From the NCBI GenBank assembly GCA_038503065.1, contig JBCAMK010000003.1:3100001-3164000 (forward strand): a stretch of 64,000 bases of DNA, read 5' to 3'. Of this stretch, positions 1-12,150 are shown in pieces. The DNA comes from Paragyromitra xinjiangensis (Eukaryota; Ascomycota; Pezizomycetes; Pezizales; Discinaceae). Position 1 is the stretch's first letter; each line of letters starts with the position of its first letter. A model generated the notes under the pieces. That model saw nothing but the letters and a program-made list of their open reading frames with translations, searched no databases and was not told where the DNA came from. The translations under genes were made by a program, and so were the position numbers.

Positions 1-2678
1 GGAACGATTTCTCAAAGCTAATTGGCCATTAGCCTTGGTCTAGGGTTTCTGGGAACTGGCAGCCCCTACATAATAGTTTGGCTAAGGACATTTCAACTCT
101 CTAAAACTAGTAGTGTAGGGGGATTAATGGGAATTACCACTTCACCCTACGTACTTAGGCGCTAAGGAAGCGTATTTAGTAGAGGGATAACTACATGTAA
201 CTGCACTTGTCATTATGGGTGCATTGGCGTGATTAATGCTATCTTTTCTTTAAAGAAGTATTAAAGTCGAGAACGAGAATCAATCGAAGGTATAGGCCGC
301 AATGAACTAAGGTGATCACAAGAAACAGTAGCATTGTGCTGTCAATAGCCAGCACTCACCAGACCATATCAATTAAAGGTTTGATCCAGGTGTTCCTTAC
401 AGCTAGTGAAGTTATCCTCGGATATGAACTAATTCAACTTCGGATTAGAATTCCCTAGTATCGGAACCATCGCATCTAATCCTTAACAAAAACGCACTTA
501 AAACTAAATTCATATATCAGCCTCTAAATACAGTGCCTAAGCGATTTGTACAGTCACTGAGTAGCTGAGTTCGCGAAACAGTCTCCAAATGACTGAATAA
601 AGCTAATGACAAAAGGTTCGCGCAGACTAAACCTAGTTCGGGAGAATTACAAAAGTGATACCTAGTACAGTACTAATTTTTAGGTAAGAACCAGGGTGTG
701 TGGATATATATGATGTGGCGTGATGCATAGATATTACGCGATCCGAATCGCAATCACTGGTGCTAGGAAAATATTTTCGTAAGACAGGTTTCAAGTGACG
801 AAAAACGCCACAAAAACGATTTTATTAGCCTAGCTTAAGTCTAAATTCCTACTAAGGGATGAGTAAACTAGATTCTCATTCCCGGTTCTACTGACCAGCG
901 TGATTAATTACAGTGGGATTATACCCAAGCCTCTATTTTCATGGTTTCTTTAGGCTAAGTTTAGTTTCCACAAGCTTTTCCAACTGTACTTCATCGTTCG
1001 AAACATAATTCGCTGACCTATTCACTTATTGCGCTGCGGCTAACCACGCTAAAGCCCAAGACCAGGAGGCAAGAAAAAACGGAGACTTAGACGCCTTCAC
1101 GGTCCACCCGGACACCCCCCTCACCCGGACAGATGATGATTGGTTAATATTTGGTAGAAAATTCCTGCTTAAGCAGCAAAGGAGCCGGTTGCAACGCCAG
1201 AAACTTTCCTATTCCCGTTAGTTGTCCGGGTGAGGGGGGTGTCCGGGTGGACCGTGAAGGCGTCTATCTTGATACTTTAAGTCTCTACCTTCCTACGAAG
1301 ACATCTCCCACATACAGCCAAGCCCTAAATACACTCATTAGACAAAAAGCTCCTCTTCCACACTTCCATTCCTATGCCCCGGTAGCTACCAGCTACAGTA
1401 TTTATGTTCTGACCCGTTTGACGTAAATGCCGGTTTACAAACAGCCAGCACATTCTGCAAATAGGCCAGCTAATTTACAAATAAAGCAACTTTGTAGATA
1501 GGCTGACCCATCTACAAAATCTCGCTTAGATCTGGCCCATACTCCAATTAAATTTGGCGCCTACTCCACTTTTGCTTTACTTCTCTTCTACATCATAGCA
1601 TCAAATATTTAACTTTATTCCCACCGTTAAATACCCGTAAGATAAGTTCTTTAGCGATATTTCAGGCTACCGTCCGTTTAAAGGGTGCAGTGTAGTCGCA
1701 CTATAAACCCCAGAAAGAGATACATGGTCGATCTTGGTGAGAAAAATTCCCCTTCAGCAGGTTGATATAAGTATTTAGATATGGGTCACTCACTAGTGCG
1801 ACCCCGCTCTATCTGTAAATCGGCCATCCTGTCTGAGAAGTAGCCGAACCATTTGTAGATGGGATTTAACGACATATATCAGAACATATATCCAGTTCTA
1901 GACAGAACCGTAGTCATAAAATCTCACTCGCTCATCCTACCCCAGGCAGATGTTGTAAAAGCTCGATTGATTGCTTGCTTGACTGATAGAGCAGGCGCAG
2001 CCCGCCCTCTATATACCACGATCTCGTACCCACAAAGGTCCACGTACTATTCCCATTCCCGAGCCTCTGCCGAGCGCTCGACCACGGGCGCCCGAGCCTC
2101 TGCCCGAGCCCCGCTCCGAGACCTCCGACTGAGTCCGGAGTCCGTACCTATTAGGAAGCAATATCCAACAGCAGACAACTAGTACTATTGAGCACTCCAT
2201 CGCGATCTCTAGTACTAGGAAACCACCTGCGAATAAGAGAGCATTCTAAACTATCTACCGGGAGCGCCCTCTCCGGCGCATTCGCGGGACCGCTAGGAGA
2301 TCGAACGGGGTTTAATGGGCGAAGGCTCGAAGTTCCTCAAAACGAGCTTACAGCTTCCCGCACACCACATAGACTGCATTCAACTAGATTTCTATTAACC
2401 TCTAGTCTACCATTCATTATCAACTACCTCATAACAAAAGAAAACCCCGGCAGGGCATAAAAAACCCCCACAACAAAAGAAAGGTAAGTCAACAGCCCAA
2501 AAAGCTAAAAACCAATAAAGTAAAAAACAACAATGCAGAAAAGAAGAAACAGCAAACGAAATAATAGTATGTAAGTACTGTATTGTACATAGTTACCTCT
2601 CACCACTAAGTCCGTTATACAACAAAAAAATCATCAACAGTCATCACTCATAGGTCCCCTTCCATTATACAACCTACA
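1..2678. other. Non-coding 5' region with one MITE
   Basis: I find no open frame here that looks like a protein. The few short frames are low-complexity and show no domain. The stretch contains the MITE at 1088-1266 and otherwise looks like AT-rich intergenic DNA, possibly old transposon relics. Around 2060-2130 there is a GC-rich patch with the phrase CGAGCCTCTGCC repeated twice. Confidence 0.6.
1088..1266. mobile_element. MITE with perfect 41-bp terminal inverted repeats
   Basis: The left arm at 1090-1130 begins GACGCCTTCACGGTCC. The right arm at 1224-1264 is its exact reverse complement over all 41 bases. The element between the outer ends is 175 bp. It is bordered by TA on both sides (1088-1089 and 1265-1266), which fits a TA target-site duplication as used by Tc1/mariner-type elements. 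The interior (about 93 bp) has no coding capacity. Perfect arms suggest recent insertion or recent activity. Assignment to the Tc1/mariner class rests only on the TA duplication. Confidence 0.8.
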
Positions 2679-4814
2679 TTACACCCCCCACTCCATCCCC
2701 TTCCTCCTTCCCTCACCAACATGAACCCCTCCCCCACTCCCACTCCTCGCGCGCTCTCTCTCCCACAACCGCAGCCGCTCATCCCCCATCCCCTTCCACT
2801 CACGTCGTGTTCTCTCTGCTCTAGTCTCCTCCCGCACCTCTACATCCGCACCCACACTGATAGAGCTAATCCCATACACCCTCCCACCAAGCGCGCGAAT
2901 AGCAAACTCCCTCTCCTCTTCACCAACACTATCAAACTCCTCCCCATCACCCAGCACGACCGCAGGTCCCTCCCTCACCGCCACACCCAACGCAACCACA
3001 ATCGCAACCACAAACCTTACCCACAACCACACATTCTCCACCGCATCATCCTCCTGTCCAGGCTTCCGACTCAACGATAACACCCCCATAGACGCAGTCC
3101 GGACATGAGGACATGTACAATCACACTTAGCCCGTAGTCGCTCCTCAACAACATCCTCCTTCCTTCTCCGCGCCTCCTTGAACTGCTTCCCGCGTCGCCG
3201 CGTAACACGGTCGATACCACTGCCGACAACCCCGGTGAGTACCGCGACGGCCTTCTTCCGCGCACTTAGGAACGTGCCGCTGGGTGATACGATGCCTTTT
3301 CCGACGCCGGAGAGCGCGCGCATGATTAAGGGTGTTGGGTTCGCGATTGCTTCCGTGACGAGGGTGAAGGTGTCGCTGAGCGCAGGAGATGGAGGCGCGG
3401 GGGTGTGGGCTCCGACGGAAACGTCGTCGATGTCGGAGACGCAGCTATTTTCGGCGCGGGCGAGTTCGGCGAAAAGGGAGTTGCCGGAACCGCTAGATGC
3501 GATGATGGGACGGGTGATTGCGGTTGTGGATCCGGCGCTAGAGGGCCGGGTGGAGGCGCACATGCTGCTTGGGTCTGCGACGGAGGTGCCGAAGAAGGTG
3601 CGGATTGTTGGGAGGATTGGGGAGCTAGTTGAGGAAGGGACGACAGCGGCAGATGGGAGGATGAGTGTTTTCGGAGCAGAAGACCCGGACGGAAACCTAC
3701 GCATGCGACGAGAACGGATAGAATGGCCATCCGGAAGTGGCGAAATAGGCGTCAACGGTGCAGCTCCAGACTCAGGCCCACAAAGCATCGCCATAGTAGA
3801 GAGAACGTGATCAATTGGATCACTGATACCATAATCCGAGACTCCCCCCGGCGATCCACCATGCGGAATAACCTCACGACTCCCACGTCTACTCTCGACC
3901 GGCGTAGTAACCCTACTCCCAACACTCCTCGACCTCCTCCCCGGCACCGACACAGTCTGCATGCGCGTCGACTCGGCCAGCAACGAACTCAGCGTCTCAA
4001 TCCGAAACTCCAACGCCCTATTCTCCTCCTCAAGACCTTTCATATCCTTCAGTCTCTCCCTCGCATCCTCCAGCTCCTCCTCTGCATATCTACACCTTTC
4101 CTGTGCGTCTTCCAGTCGCTCTTCAAGCGCATGGATCTTCCCCCTCAACGTGATATCCTGCGCCGCACGAATCGCCACCTCGTCCTGCACACGGAGATTG
4201 AATTTCGCCTCCCAGTCATTAATCTCGGTACGAAGATTCCTCGCCTCCGTCGATAGTCTCCGCATTTTGGATGCATGAGAGGTGCCAGATGAGGGTGAGG
4301 TATAGCCTTGTAGCTGCGCGAGGAGGTCGGCGACTTGTCGCTCAAGGTAGTCTACGTAGCGAGCGCTCCCCTGGACGCCTTCGCTTCCGGAACGGTTTCG
4401 ACGATGGGTTATACCAAGTCCTTTACTCCCTGGGGTTGGGCTCGTCATTGCGCGCTCGAGCACGCCGGGGAAGATTGGATCAGAGTCGTCGGAACGGGAT
4501 TGCTCGGGGGTGTTGAGAAGGGTGGAGGCATTGCTTAGTGCGCTTCCGGTGGAGTTTCGGTTTCGTCGCTTCTTGGCGGAGTTGCTGGTGGTTTCAGATG
4601 GTTGGGAGGGGGAAGGGGAGGTCTCGGGTGGTGCTTCGGGGTCTTCGGTTTCCCAGCCGTTGTCGTCGATTGTGATGGAGAACTTGCGCGGTGGGCTGAC
4701 GATGCCGGAGGTGCCGTAGGAGAGACGGGACGGACGGACAAGGGAGTTGCGGAGGCGGAGGCGACGGTTCTGGGCGGAGAGAGGAGGGTCACGGTCTTCG
4801 TCGGTGGTAGACAT
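2679..4814 (-). CDS. Hypothetical coiled-coil protein with C-terminal membrane segment
   Basis: This is a single-exon frame of 711 residues. The first 140 or so residues are Ser/Pro-rich and disordered, with several SP-type phosphosite contexts. Residues about 145-300 form a clear coiled coil (YVDYLERQVADLLAQL, then repeated EEL/EAR/EEN heptads). A long Ser/Thr/Pro linker follows, with a second basic stretch near residues 520-560 that includes the cysteine-bearing CDCTCPH. A single hydrophobic helix (VWLWVRFVVAIVVALGVAV) lies near residues 596-614. The tail is charged. The layout is that of a fungal-specific anchored coiled-coil protein, perhaps of the nuclear envelope, ER or spindle-pole periphery, but I do not recognise the family. 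The GC-rich 3' half produces long frames on the opposite strand, which I treat as shadows. No intron is needed. Confidence 0.7.
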   Translation of the reverse strand: MSTTDEDRDPPLSAQNRRLRLRNSLVRPSRLSYGTSGIVSPPRKFSITIDDNGWETEDPEAPPETSPSPSQPSETTSNSAKKRRNRNSTGSALSNASTLLNTPEQSRSDDSDPIFPGVLERAMTSPTPGSKGLGITHRRNRSGSEGVQGSARYVDYLERQVADLLAQLQGYTSPSSGTSHASKMRRLSTEARNLRTEINDWEAKFNLRVQDEVAIRAAQDITLRGKIHALEERLEDAQERCRYAEEELEDARERLKDMKGLEEENRALEFRIETLSSLLAESTRMQTVSVPGRRSRSVGSRVTTPVESRRGSREVIPHGGSPGGVSDYGISDPIDHVLSTMAMLCGPESGAAPLTPISPLPDGHSIRSRRMRRFPSGSSAPKTLILPSAAVVPSSTSSPILPTIRTFFGTSVADPSSMCASTRPSSAGSTTAITRPIIASSGSGNSLFAELARAENSCVSDIDDVSVGAHTPAPPSPALSDTFTLVTEAIANPTPLIMRALSGVGKGIVSPSGTFLSARKKAVAVLTGVVGSGIDRVTRRRGKQFKEARRRKEDVVEERLRAKCDCTCPHVRTASMGVLSLSRKPGQEDDAVENVWLWVRFVVAIVVALGVAVREGPAVVLGDGEEFDSVGEEEREFAIRALGGRVYGISSISVGADVEVREETRAERTRREWKGMGDERLRLWERERARSGSGGGVHVGEGRRKGMEWGV

Positions 4815-4918
4815 TGCGGCGGTGGTAGTGGTGATGGTGGTGACAGTAGTGGTGAGTGTTTTGATGAATGTTTTGGACGCCGGTTAAATGTTATCGCAAT
4901 GCAATACACATGACAGAA

Positions 4919-5037
4919 GCAGCCAGTCGTCGTGAGCCACCGTGAGCCAGTCGTGGGCCTGAATCTGATCTGAGATCTCGAGTCTGGGCCAGTCGTGGAG
5001 GAGCCGTGAGCCAGTGAACCAGTCGTGAACCAGCGAT
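4919..5037. repeat. Short imperfect repeats (CCAGTCGTG motif) upstream of coiled-coil gene
   Basis: The nonamer CCAGTCGTG or a one-base variant occurs four times (near 4923, 4946, 4989 and 5019). It is interleaved with CGTGAGCCA-type repeats, all within 120 bp immediately upstream of the start at 4814. This could be a repeated factor-binding site or a degenerate minisatellite in the promoter or 5' UTR. Function is not shown by the sequence. Confidence 0.5.
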
Positions 5038-5552
5038 GGGCAATCTCGGGACACACGTTAGTAATAAATCTCCCCCAAGCCACACCGAGAAGAACAGATC
5101 TCTGATATCCGGGGAAATCCACACAAATCGAAAAAGAAAAGAAAAAGAAAGAAAAAGCAATAATTACATAAAAAGGGGGTTGCATTGGTACCTGCATACC
5201 CTTGCACGTGCTTTCTTCACCAACCGACGCATACGGAATACTGTTTGCGAAGATTCATCCCAAATCATTACCAATGGGAATTACACAATAACACCAACGC
5301 TTGCGGAAAACCAATTCTGCTAAATCGCAGTCAGCGACCGACTGCAGTAATTTCATTTCTTTCCTCAAAAAACGCCATATCATTCCACTCCACATCCTTT
5401 GGAAGAAACTCCAACAGAAAGCAAAAAAAACAAAAATAGAAAAACAACCACCTAGCGATTCGTAGAAGAGAAGAAGAGAAGTACAAAATTCCCCATATAC
5501 AAGCTACTGATCTGTAACCCGATTCTTAAACTCATCTTAACGCAAATCTACA

Positions 5553-8500
5553 TCATGATATAATCCCCAGCTTTATAAAATCCTGCAACACATGTTTATC
5601 CACATTCTCCACCCAATCGTTCCTGAACTGGTCCGGGCCGCCGTTTTCATTCTGTACCTTCGTAAGGTAGTGCTTAATGAATTCCACAACGTCGACCGCG
5701 TGCACGGGGTCCGATTGTGTCAGCTGCCAATAGTGTCGTTAGCTAGCAATCTACGGAATGCAAGGCATCCATACACCCAAACACCTAAACACACAACACA
5801 AAACAAAAGAAAATAGTAAACAAACCTCTTTTCTCCTCGCACTCTCCGGCGTTGCAGGCGCATCAGCGTCGTCCTCCGGTTGCACCCAGTAAATCAAAGC
5901 GCTACACACTCATCAGTCGTCACTCCTTAACCTATGATAGGAAAGAAAACAAACTCAACATACTCTCCACCCTGATTCTCCCGGAACTCATTAATGACAT
6001 CCGTCCACACGGTCATCAAATCCTGCAACCGCACTAGAATCCACTTCTGATTCGTCTCGAGTAGCTTCGTGAGTGCGATACAATTAAGTTTCCTCTGCTT
6101 CGGATGTCCGATATTCCCAAACTATTCAATCAATATCAGCAATTATCCCACTACATCCCACTAGTAGAAACTCACATGCTTAAACCACTCCTCCAAAACC
6201 CACCCCATAACCCCATCAACACTCTCACCTCGCACCTCCGCCACCCCACTAACACACCCAACAAACCATCCCGTCCCTGCCAGCGCCATCCTCCCTAGCA
6301 CCGAGAAATAGTCTGTCAACACAACCGTCTCTATCGGAGCAACAACACGATTCGGCCCCGTTGTCAAATGCGCTGCATGGTTTCTCGCTATTCCGTCGAG
6401 CACCTGTACCAGGAACCCACTCCGCACTAGCTCCCTCCCAACTACACTCAACGCTTGCTCACCTCCTAACGCTTCCGCTGCACGGATCACAATCTCCACT
6501 ACATGAGTAACGATGCTATTCGCTTCGGCTTTCAGCGTGCCCAAAAGGGACGCAAACGCATCGAACATAGGAGTACGATAGGTCTCGATCATTTCCCGCG
6601 GTGCCAGAAGGACATACGACTCGATGATAGCAAGGACTTTGCGGAGAGTAATGGTACCAAGCTCAACGCAAGGGAGAAGGAAAGGAACAAGGTCAAGCAG
6701 TTGCTGGGATGCAGGTGCTGGAGTCGAGCGGATAGTTGCTTCCCAGAGATCCAGAGCATCTTCCAGGAGATAGACTTGCATACCCTGTATCTAATCAGCA
6801 ATGAACCGGAAGCCAATGATAGACACAACTTACAGAGCCTGGCTCAACAGAGAACTTGATGAGTGGAATCACCAACTCATGATACTGCAAACTCTTATCC
6901 TTCATCGCTGCCACCAATTTCGTAAGAATCGTCAAAATTGCCTGCTTAAACAGATGCTCATCTCCCGTCTGCTCCCACAGCGGCGGCAAAATACGGACAA
7001 TGCTCTCCGCATACGGCGCAACGCGATGCTCTAACCGCTCGACGACGACCCCGATTACATCCAGCAATCCCATTCTCGTTTCCGTCTGCTCTACTTCATC
7101 AATCAAGCTCATCAGCCGCCCAAAAAGCTCATCCACATACGGTAAAAACGCCTCTACATTAAAGTCCCACTCGTCCACACTACGTTTCAAATTCCGCGCC
7201 GCTGTTAACCGTACTACAAGATCATTCAACGGGTCATCACGGTTTAGAAGATGCTGCGTCACTTTGTACACTGTTGGCCGGGACTCCTGCGACACCTTCA
7301 CAGACACCCACTGTCCGATCAGGATCGCGATCCGGCGACGCAGGATGTTGTAGCCCTGCTGTTGCACCTGTATTTCATTGACCAACGTGTTATGCAGGAA
7401 CCCGTCAAAATCTAGGGTCGGATGTAGCACAGGGGCGGCTAGGCCCACTGCAGTGTAGATCGCATCCTTTGTAAGTACGTCATTCCTGTCAATCGATGAG
7501 ATAGAGTTAAACACGCGCATGAGCGGCTCTGCAAGGACTTCCTTGTAGTTGGTCATCAGGTCCATAAACAGTTTTTCCGCACATGGACGAATGATGAATT
7601 CCCAGCTCTCAACGGCATTCTCCCACTGCTCGCTCCAAGCCTCAGGATCTTCATTCCAGCCTTCAAGGTCGGCGGGACGGAGGATAAAGTATTTAGTGAC
7701 AAGAATCTCCATGCAATGGGTGACAGTCTGCGGAGTGAAGAGTTGAGTTTTGAACGTCTCAGTGGCTTCCTTATTTTCATCCTTTTCAGTTTTATGGCGA
7801 TCTGTAGTTCATGCGTTAGTCCAGCCAAATATCATTAGTCGGGCAACAAACATTTGAATGTAGATACTGGGTTAAAGATCATCTTTGCACAATTCCGGAA
7901 CAACAGCATCCCTTGTAGTGCCACCTTCTCTCTAAACCCTCGCTGCTCATCATCCTCCTCATTTCCATTCACACCCTTCGAACTGCCAATAGTCTGCTTG
8001 CTCTGCTGCACCAACGTTTCCCCATGTGCGACTACAACCTCCCAATACTTCCCCAGTAGCTGCAATGTCCCCGGAAACAATGCAAAAGCCGCGGGATGGC
8101 TCGAACTCACGTCCAGAAACAACTTTCCCATATTCACCACGTGCTTTCGCAGCAATCCGACCACATTACTACCATCGCCCAACAGCTGCGACTCTGCGTT
8201 CAAGAGCGCCCACACCTGTCCTGACAAAATCTGCCACAGCTCTTGCACCTCCGGGACCCTATTCGGGAATTCATAGCCAGCCACAATCAACCTCCGCAGA
8301 ATTTTTAAGCTCAGCAGCGAGATTGTCATCATCTCGGCGGTTCTTTCCGGTACAGGAGATTGGGCCAGTAGCCCGTGCCAGATCTCGACATGCCGTACGT
8401 ATACCCCGCCGAGAACACGAAATACTTCGGGGGTGACGCTTTGTAGGTTTGCTTTAGTCCTGGTAAGACGACCTGTAGCGAGCTCCTTGACAACATGTAG

Positions 8501-9391
8501 TAGGATGGAGAGGGAGCGAGTAAGACGGAGAGAAGTGAGTTCGTCGGGGGAGCTGTCCCCAGAGGTGGATTGTGAAGCATCGCGGATGATAGTTGTTAGC
8601 TCGGTGAAGACCTCGGGCCAGTCGAGTGGGTATTCGAGACGGGCGACTTTGCCGACTATGACGGCGTTTTGAAGGGCCAGCTGGGGGACAGGTTCGGTGG
8701 TGGCGCTGGAGATGAGGCGGGAACGGAGGTGGGCTTTTTCTTCCTTGGAGAGGGAGCTGGGGGGTGTTAGTGGTAGTTTGAATGGGATAAGACCAGAGAC
8801 GAGTGGTAGAGACGAGGGTAGGAGAAGTAGGGTAGTTAATTTGTATACAAGGGGATAGAAGGAAGATGGGATAAAGCGAGAGAATGGTTAATTGATCTAA
8901 TAGTAGAAGATAGGAGGGATAATCAATTGGGTCTAGAGGAAGAGAGCAGAAGATAGAAGGCGGAAAGCAGAGGAGAGGGGGAATGATGAATTGGGTCTTG
9001 AGGAAGTGAGAAGGGAGAGGGAGAGAGAAGGCAACGAATTGGTCTAAAAGAGTAAAGAAATAAAACGCAAAAAAATAAACCAAAGAGTAATTACTTATTA
9101 GCAGCCTTGCGCCAATATTTATCAACACCCTGCTTCAGCGTGATGATTGACAACCAACGAATATCCAACGGCAGTGAACGATTCAAAAACATATCCTATC
9201 CACATTAACCCAATCCCTATTTCTCAATTGTAGATGGGTTATCCAACCTGCAGCATAATCCAATATCCAGACTGTCGTTCCCAGTTCTTCAGCTGAGCGG
9301 ATGCATTTTGTACGAGTTCCTGGGACTGAGAACTGGCAGCTTGGAGAGCCTCGAAGAGATATTCAGGCGTGAGTGGGACCTCCGCACTCAT
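5553..9391 (-). CDS. KAP120: Importin-beta family karyopherin Kap120/importin-11
   Basis: Nuclear transport receptor of the importin-11/Kap120 group, which carries cargo through the pore under Ran-GTP control. The model has eight exons on the minus strand: 9248-9391, 9095-9195, 7852-8756, 6834-7801, 6176-6784, 5964-6121, 5826-5901 and 5553-5723. Phases join to 1043 residues, the usual size for the family. The N-terminus carries the importin-N domain: LKNWERQSGYW in exon 1, then KYWRKAAN with SKEEK and RSRL across the exon 2/3 join. The mid-region motif FILRPADLEGWNEDPE is characteristic of importin-11. The rest is HEAT-type helical repeat. Intron 2 (8757-9094, 338 nt) is much longer than its neighbours and purine-rich. 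The start is the first ATG giving a complete importin-N domain. The gene diverges from PEX2. Confidence 0.92.
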
Positions 9392-10549
9392 GGCTGGTTT
9401 GGTGGATGGGTTCCCTCTGGGTGATGGCTAGTATGGTGGTCGTTGTCTGGGGTTTGGTGTTTGGTGGATGTCTGTAGTCTGGTATCTGGTTCTTGATAGC
9501 CAGACGAATCAATGGTTTGGGAGGTGTAATTGTGAGATGAGATGGGATGGATGGATGCAGGTGGTTATGGTTGTGATGATGGTGGACAGTTTACGACTGG
9601 ACTCCAAACTTCGACTTGGCGGGGATGTTCTAGCTGCGGGATGAAGAGTACCGTATGTATCACGAACGCACATGTAAGAGCAGGGGTTGAGGAGAGAAGT
9701 GGTAGAGGGATAGAAGGGTGCAGAGAATACGATAGTACTGAACGGGTCAAACGAGCATGGATCCCGTGTATTAGAGTATCAACAATGACAGGAACAACAG
9801 CAGAAAGTATTAGAGGCTCTCGGAAGACGTGATGCGATGATCCTCCCAAGAGAGAGAAAAAAACCTCCCTTCCTCTCCCCTCCAAGATACCCCGCTGCGG
9901 ACCCTCTTCCCTTGTTGTATCATGCACGCTGAAAAAAAGATGAAACGTGAAACGGGAGCTGCCTGAGCCCCTGAGTGACCCCACCATCCCGAGTGGAGAT
10001 CCAGTTAGGGTGACATAATGGAGCTGGGTGTACTCTATTGTGCGTAGAGGTAGGGTTCAGGGCTGCTTAGATCATGAGTTTTCTCGCGTGTAGAGTGTTA
10101 TTGTGCCAAGACAGTAACCGATGGACGCATGTAGGGTTGCTGTTCCTGCCTCACTAACAGACATCAACAACAGGGGGAATCCGAGATAGAGAAGAATACG
10201 CAGAGCGGAGGTATATAGATACACGTATTCCCAAAACTGCTTCATCTTCAGGGTAGAGCATGTCCTATGAAGCGCTACACGTAACAAACCCCCCCTCTCC
10301 CTCAGAGTCCAACAGCCCAACAGCCCTTTCACAGTAAATCACTCGTCCAATGCAACTCCCGTTCCTCAAACTACGCTTCCCACGTGAACTCCCTCCACGG
10401 CCCTCGGCCATTCGCCACGCTGAGCCGCGGTCCAATCGCGCGTCAACACCGAACAACTCAACTTCAGTAGCAACAGCAACAAGCGACCTCCGAATACTTC
10501 TCTTCCCTCCCCTTCCCCCCCACTCTCCAATGTCCCCTCATCGTTTACG
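9392..10549. promoter_or_regulatory. Divergent intergenic region between KAP120 and PEX2
   Basis: About 1.16 kb lie between the two start codons. No credible coding frame is present. The final 200 bp before PEX2 is pyrimidine-rich (CCCTCCCCTTCC near 10510), as is common for fungal core promoters. No specific binding site can be supported. Confidence 0.4.
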
Positions 10550-12150
10550 ATGGCTACCACAACTACAACTGCTGCCCCAAGCACAACCATCATCACTACT
10601 GCTACAACCCCTCCCGCTGACTGGCAGCTCGCTCACCAACGCGCCCAGGAACGCATAGTTCGTCTGCAGGCCCAACGTGACGCGGAGACATCATCTACTT
10701 CTTCTCGCATCACTTCGTTTCTTAACGGTCGCAATGCTGCTGATAAAACTAAACCTGCGTTTCGGGTGGGACAGTTGGATACGGAGTTGTTGGATGAAGA
10801 GTTGTTGGAGCTTTTAAAGGGACAGTTATGGGGTGGGTTGAAATATTTCAGGGTATGATGTGCTGTCGAATTAAGAGAAAAAGAAATACTTTGTATACTA
10901 ATTTGGAATTATCTGTCATAGCCATCGCTCAAAGAAAATTATGAACCTGAATTTCTGCTATTGTTACGTGCTGCGTTGTTTAAACTCACTATCTGGGACC
11001 ACAACGCGACCTATGGTGCTGCTCTCCAAAATCTTGTGTACACCGATGCTCGGCGGTCAGGTCCAATCGATCATCCGCCATCCCTTCTACAAAAATCTGC
11101 CTATGGTCTATTCACCGTTGGTGGTCGCTACCTCTATACCCGATTAAATTTATATCTTCTCTCCCGTTCCAATCCCGAAGACGTTAGTCCCCTAACCCTC
11201 TATCATCACCCCCGAATCTGGCTAACACTCCACAGTCCACCCCCTTCACCGACCGTCTCTCCCGTGTCGTCGACTCCCTCGGTACCGTACATTCAGGTCT
11301 CTCCCTCTTCTCCTTCACCGCTTTCCTCGTCACTGGTCACTACCGCACCCTCCTCGATCGCATCCTTCGTATGCGTCTCGTCTCCCCCTCCCACATCGTC
11401 AGTCGCCAAGTCTCCTTCGAATACCTCAACCGCCAACTCGTCTGGCACGCCTTCACCGAATTTCTCCTCTTCATCCTCCCCCTCATCCGCGTATCCCGCT
11501 GGCGTCGCTGGTGGGCTCGCGCCCTCCGCAAGATCCGCGGCACTGACTCCACTCCCGGCGAGGCTAAAGGCGAACTCGCCTTCCTCCCCGAGCGCACCTG
11601 CGCAATCTGCTACAAAGAAACCGACGCCTCCGCCGACTTTGGCACCACAGGCGGTAAAGCCACCGACATCGTAAACCCATACGAAGCTGTCGGCTGCGGC
11701 CACATCTACTGCTACGTCTGCATCGCGGGCAAGATTGAACTCGAAGAAGGCGACGGGTGGACCTGTCTCCGCTGTGGGACTCTCGTTAAACGGTGTAGGC
11801 CGTGGAGAGGTGGGCTGAAGGGTCTTACCGGCGTTGGCGACTGGGGCGAGGAAGTAGTCGATAGACGGAAAGTTGGGTTCGATGACGGGGAGATTGTAGA
11901 CGGGGGGGTTGAGTTTGATGATGATTTAGTATTACCGAGTGATGACGGAGAGAGCGATGATGGGACAGAACGCGCGGCGAGTGAGGTTGGGAGTGAGGAT
12001 ACGACTAGGCCGGAGAAGGGCCGGAAGGGCGGGTTAGAGGTGCCTAAACGTGGGAGTGGGTTATGGGCGGAGGAGAGCTTCGATGAGAGTGCGTATAATA
12101 CTGCGGAGGGAGAGGATGAGAATAGTGATGATGATAGGAAGGGACGATAG
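10550..12150 (+). CDS. PEX2: Peroxin-2, RING-type peroxisomal E3 ubiquitin ligase
   Basis: Subunit of the PEX2-PEX10-PEX12 ligase in the peroxisomal membrane, which ubiquitinates the PEX5 import receptor so it can be recycled. The exons are 10550-10852, 10922-11182 and 11236-12150. Both introns (69 and 53 nt) are phase 0, and the protein is 492 residues. Residues about 75-235 hold the Pex2/Pex12 N-terminal membrane domain (LWGGLKYFR joined to PSLKENYEPE, then LFKLTIWDH). Further hydrophobic stretches precede the RING (FLLFILPLIR). The RING spans about 310-369: CAIC, then CGHIYCYVC and CLRC, with GHIYCY as the central signature. An acidic tail of about 115 residues (many D/E and S) extends past the RING and is probably disordered. 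The start at 10550 was chosen because intron 1 phase and the domain both follow from it; an upstream ATG lies in another frame. Confidence 0.93.

Noticed and set aside
2721..4913. Several long plus-strand frames opposite the coiled-coil gene
   Set aside because: They are Pro/Arg/Ser-rich mirror frames of a GC-rich coding sequence and lack domains.
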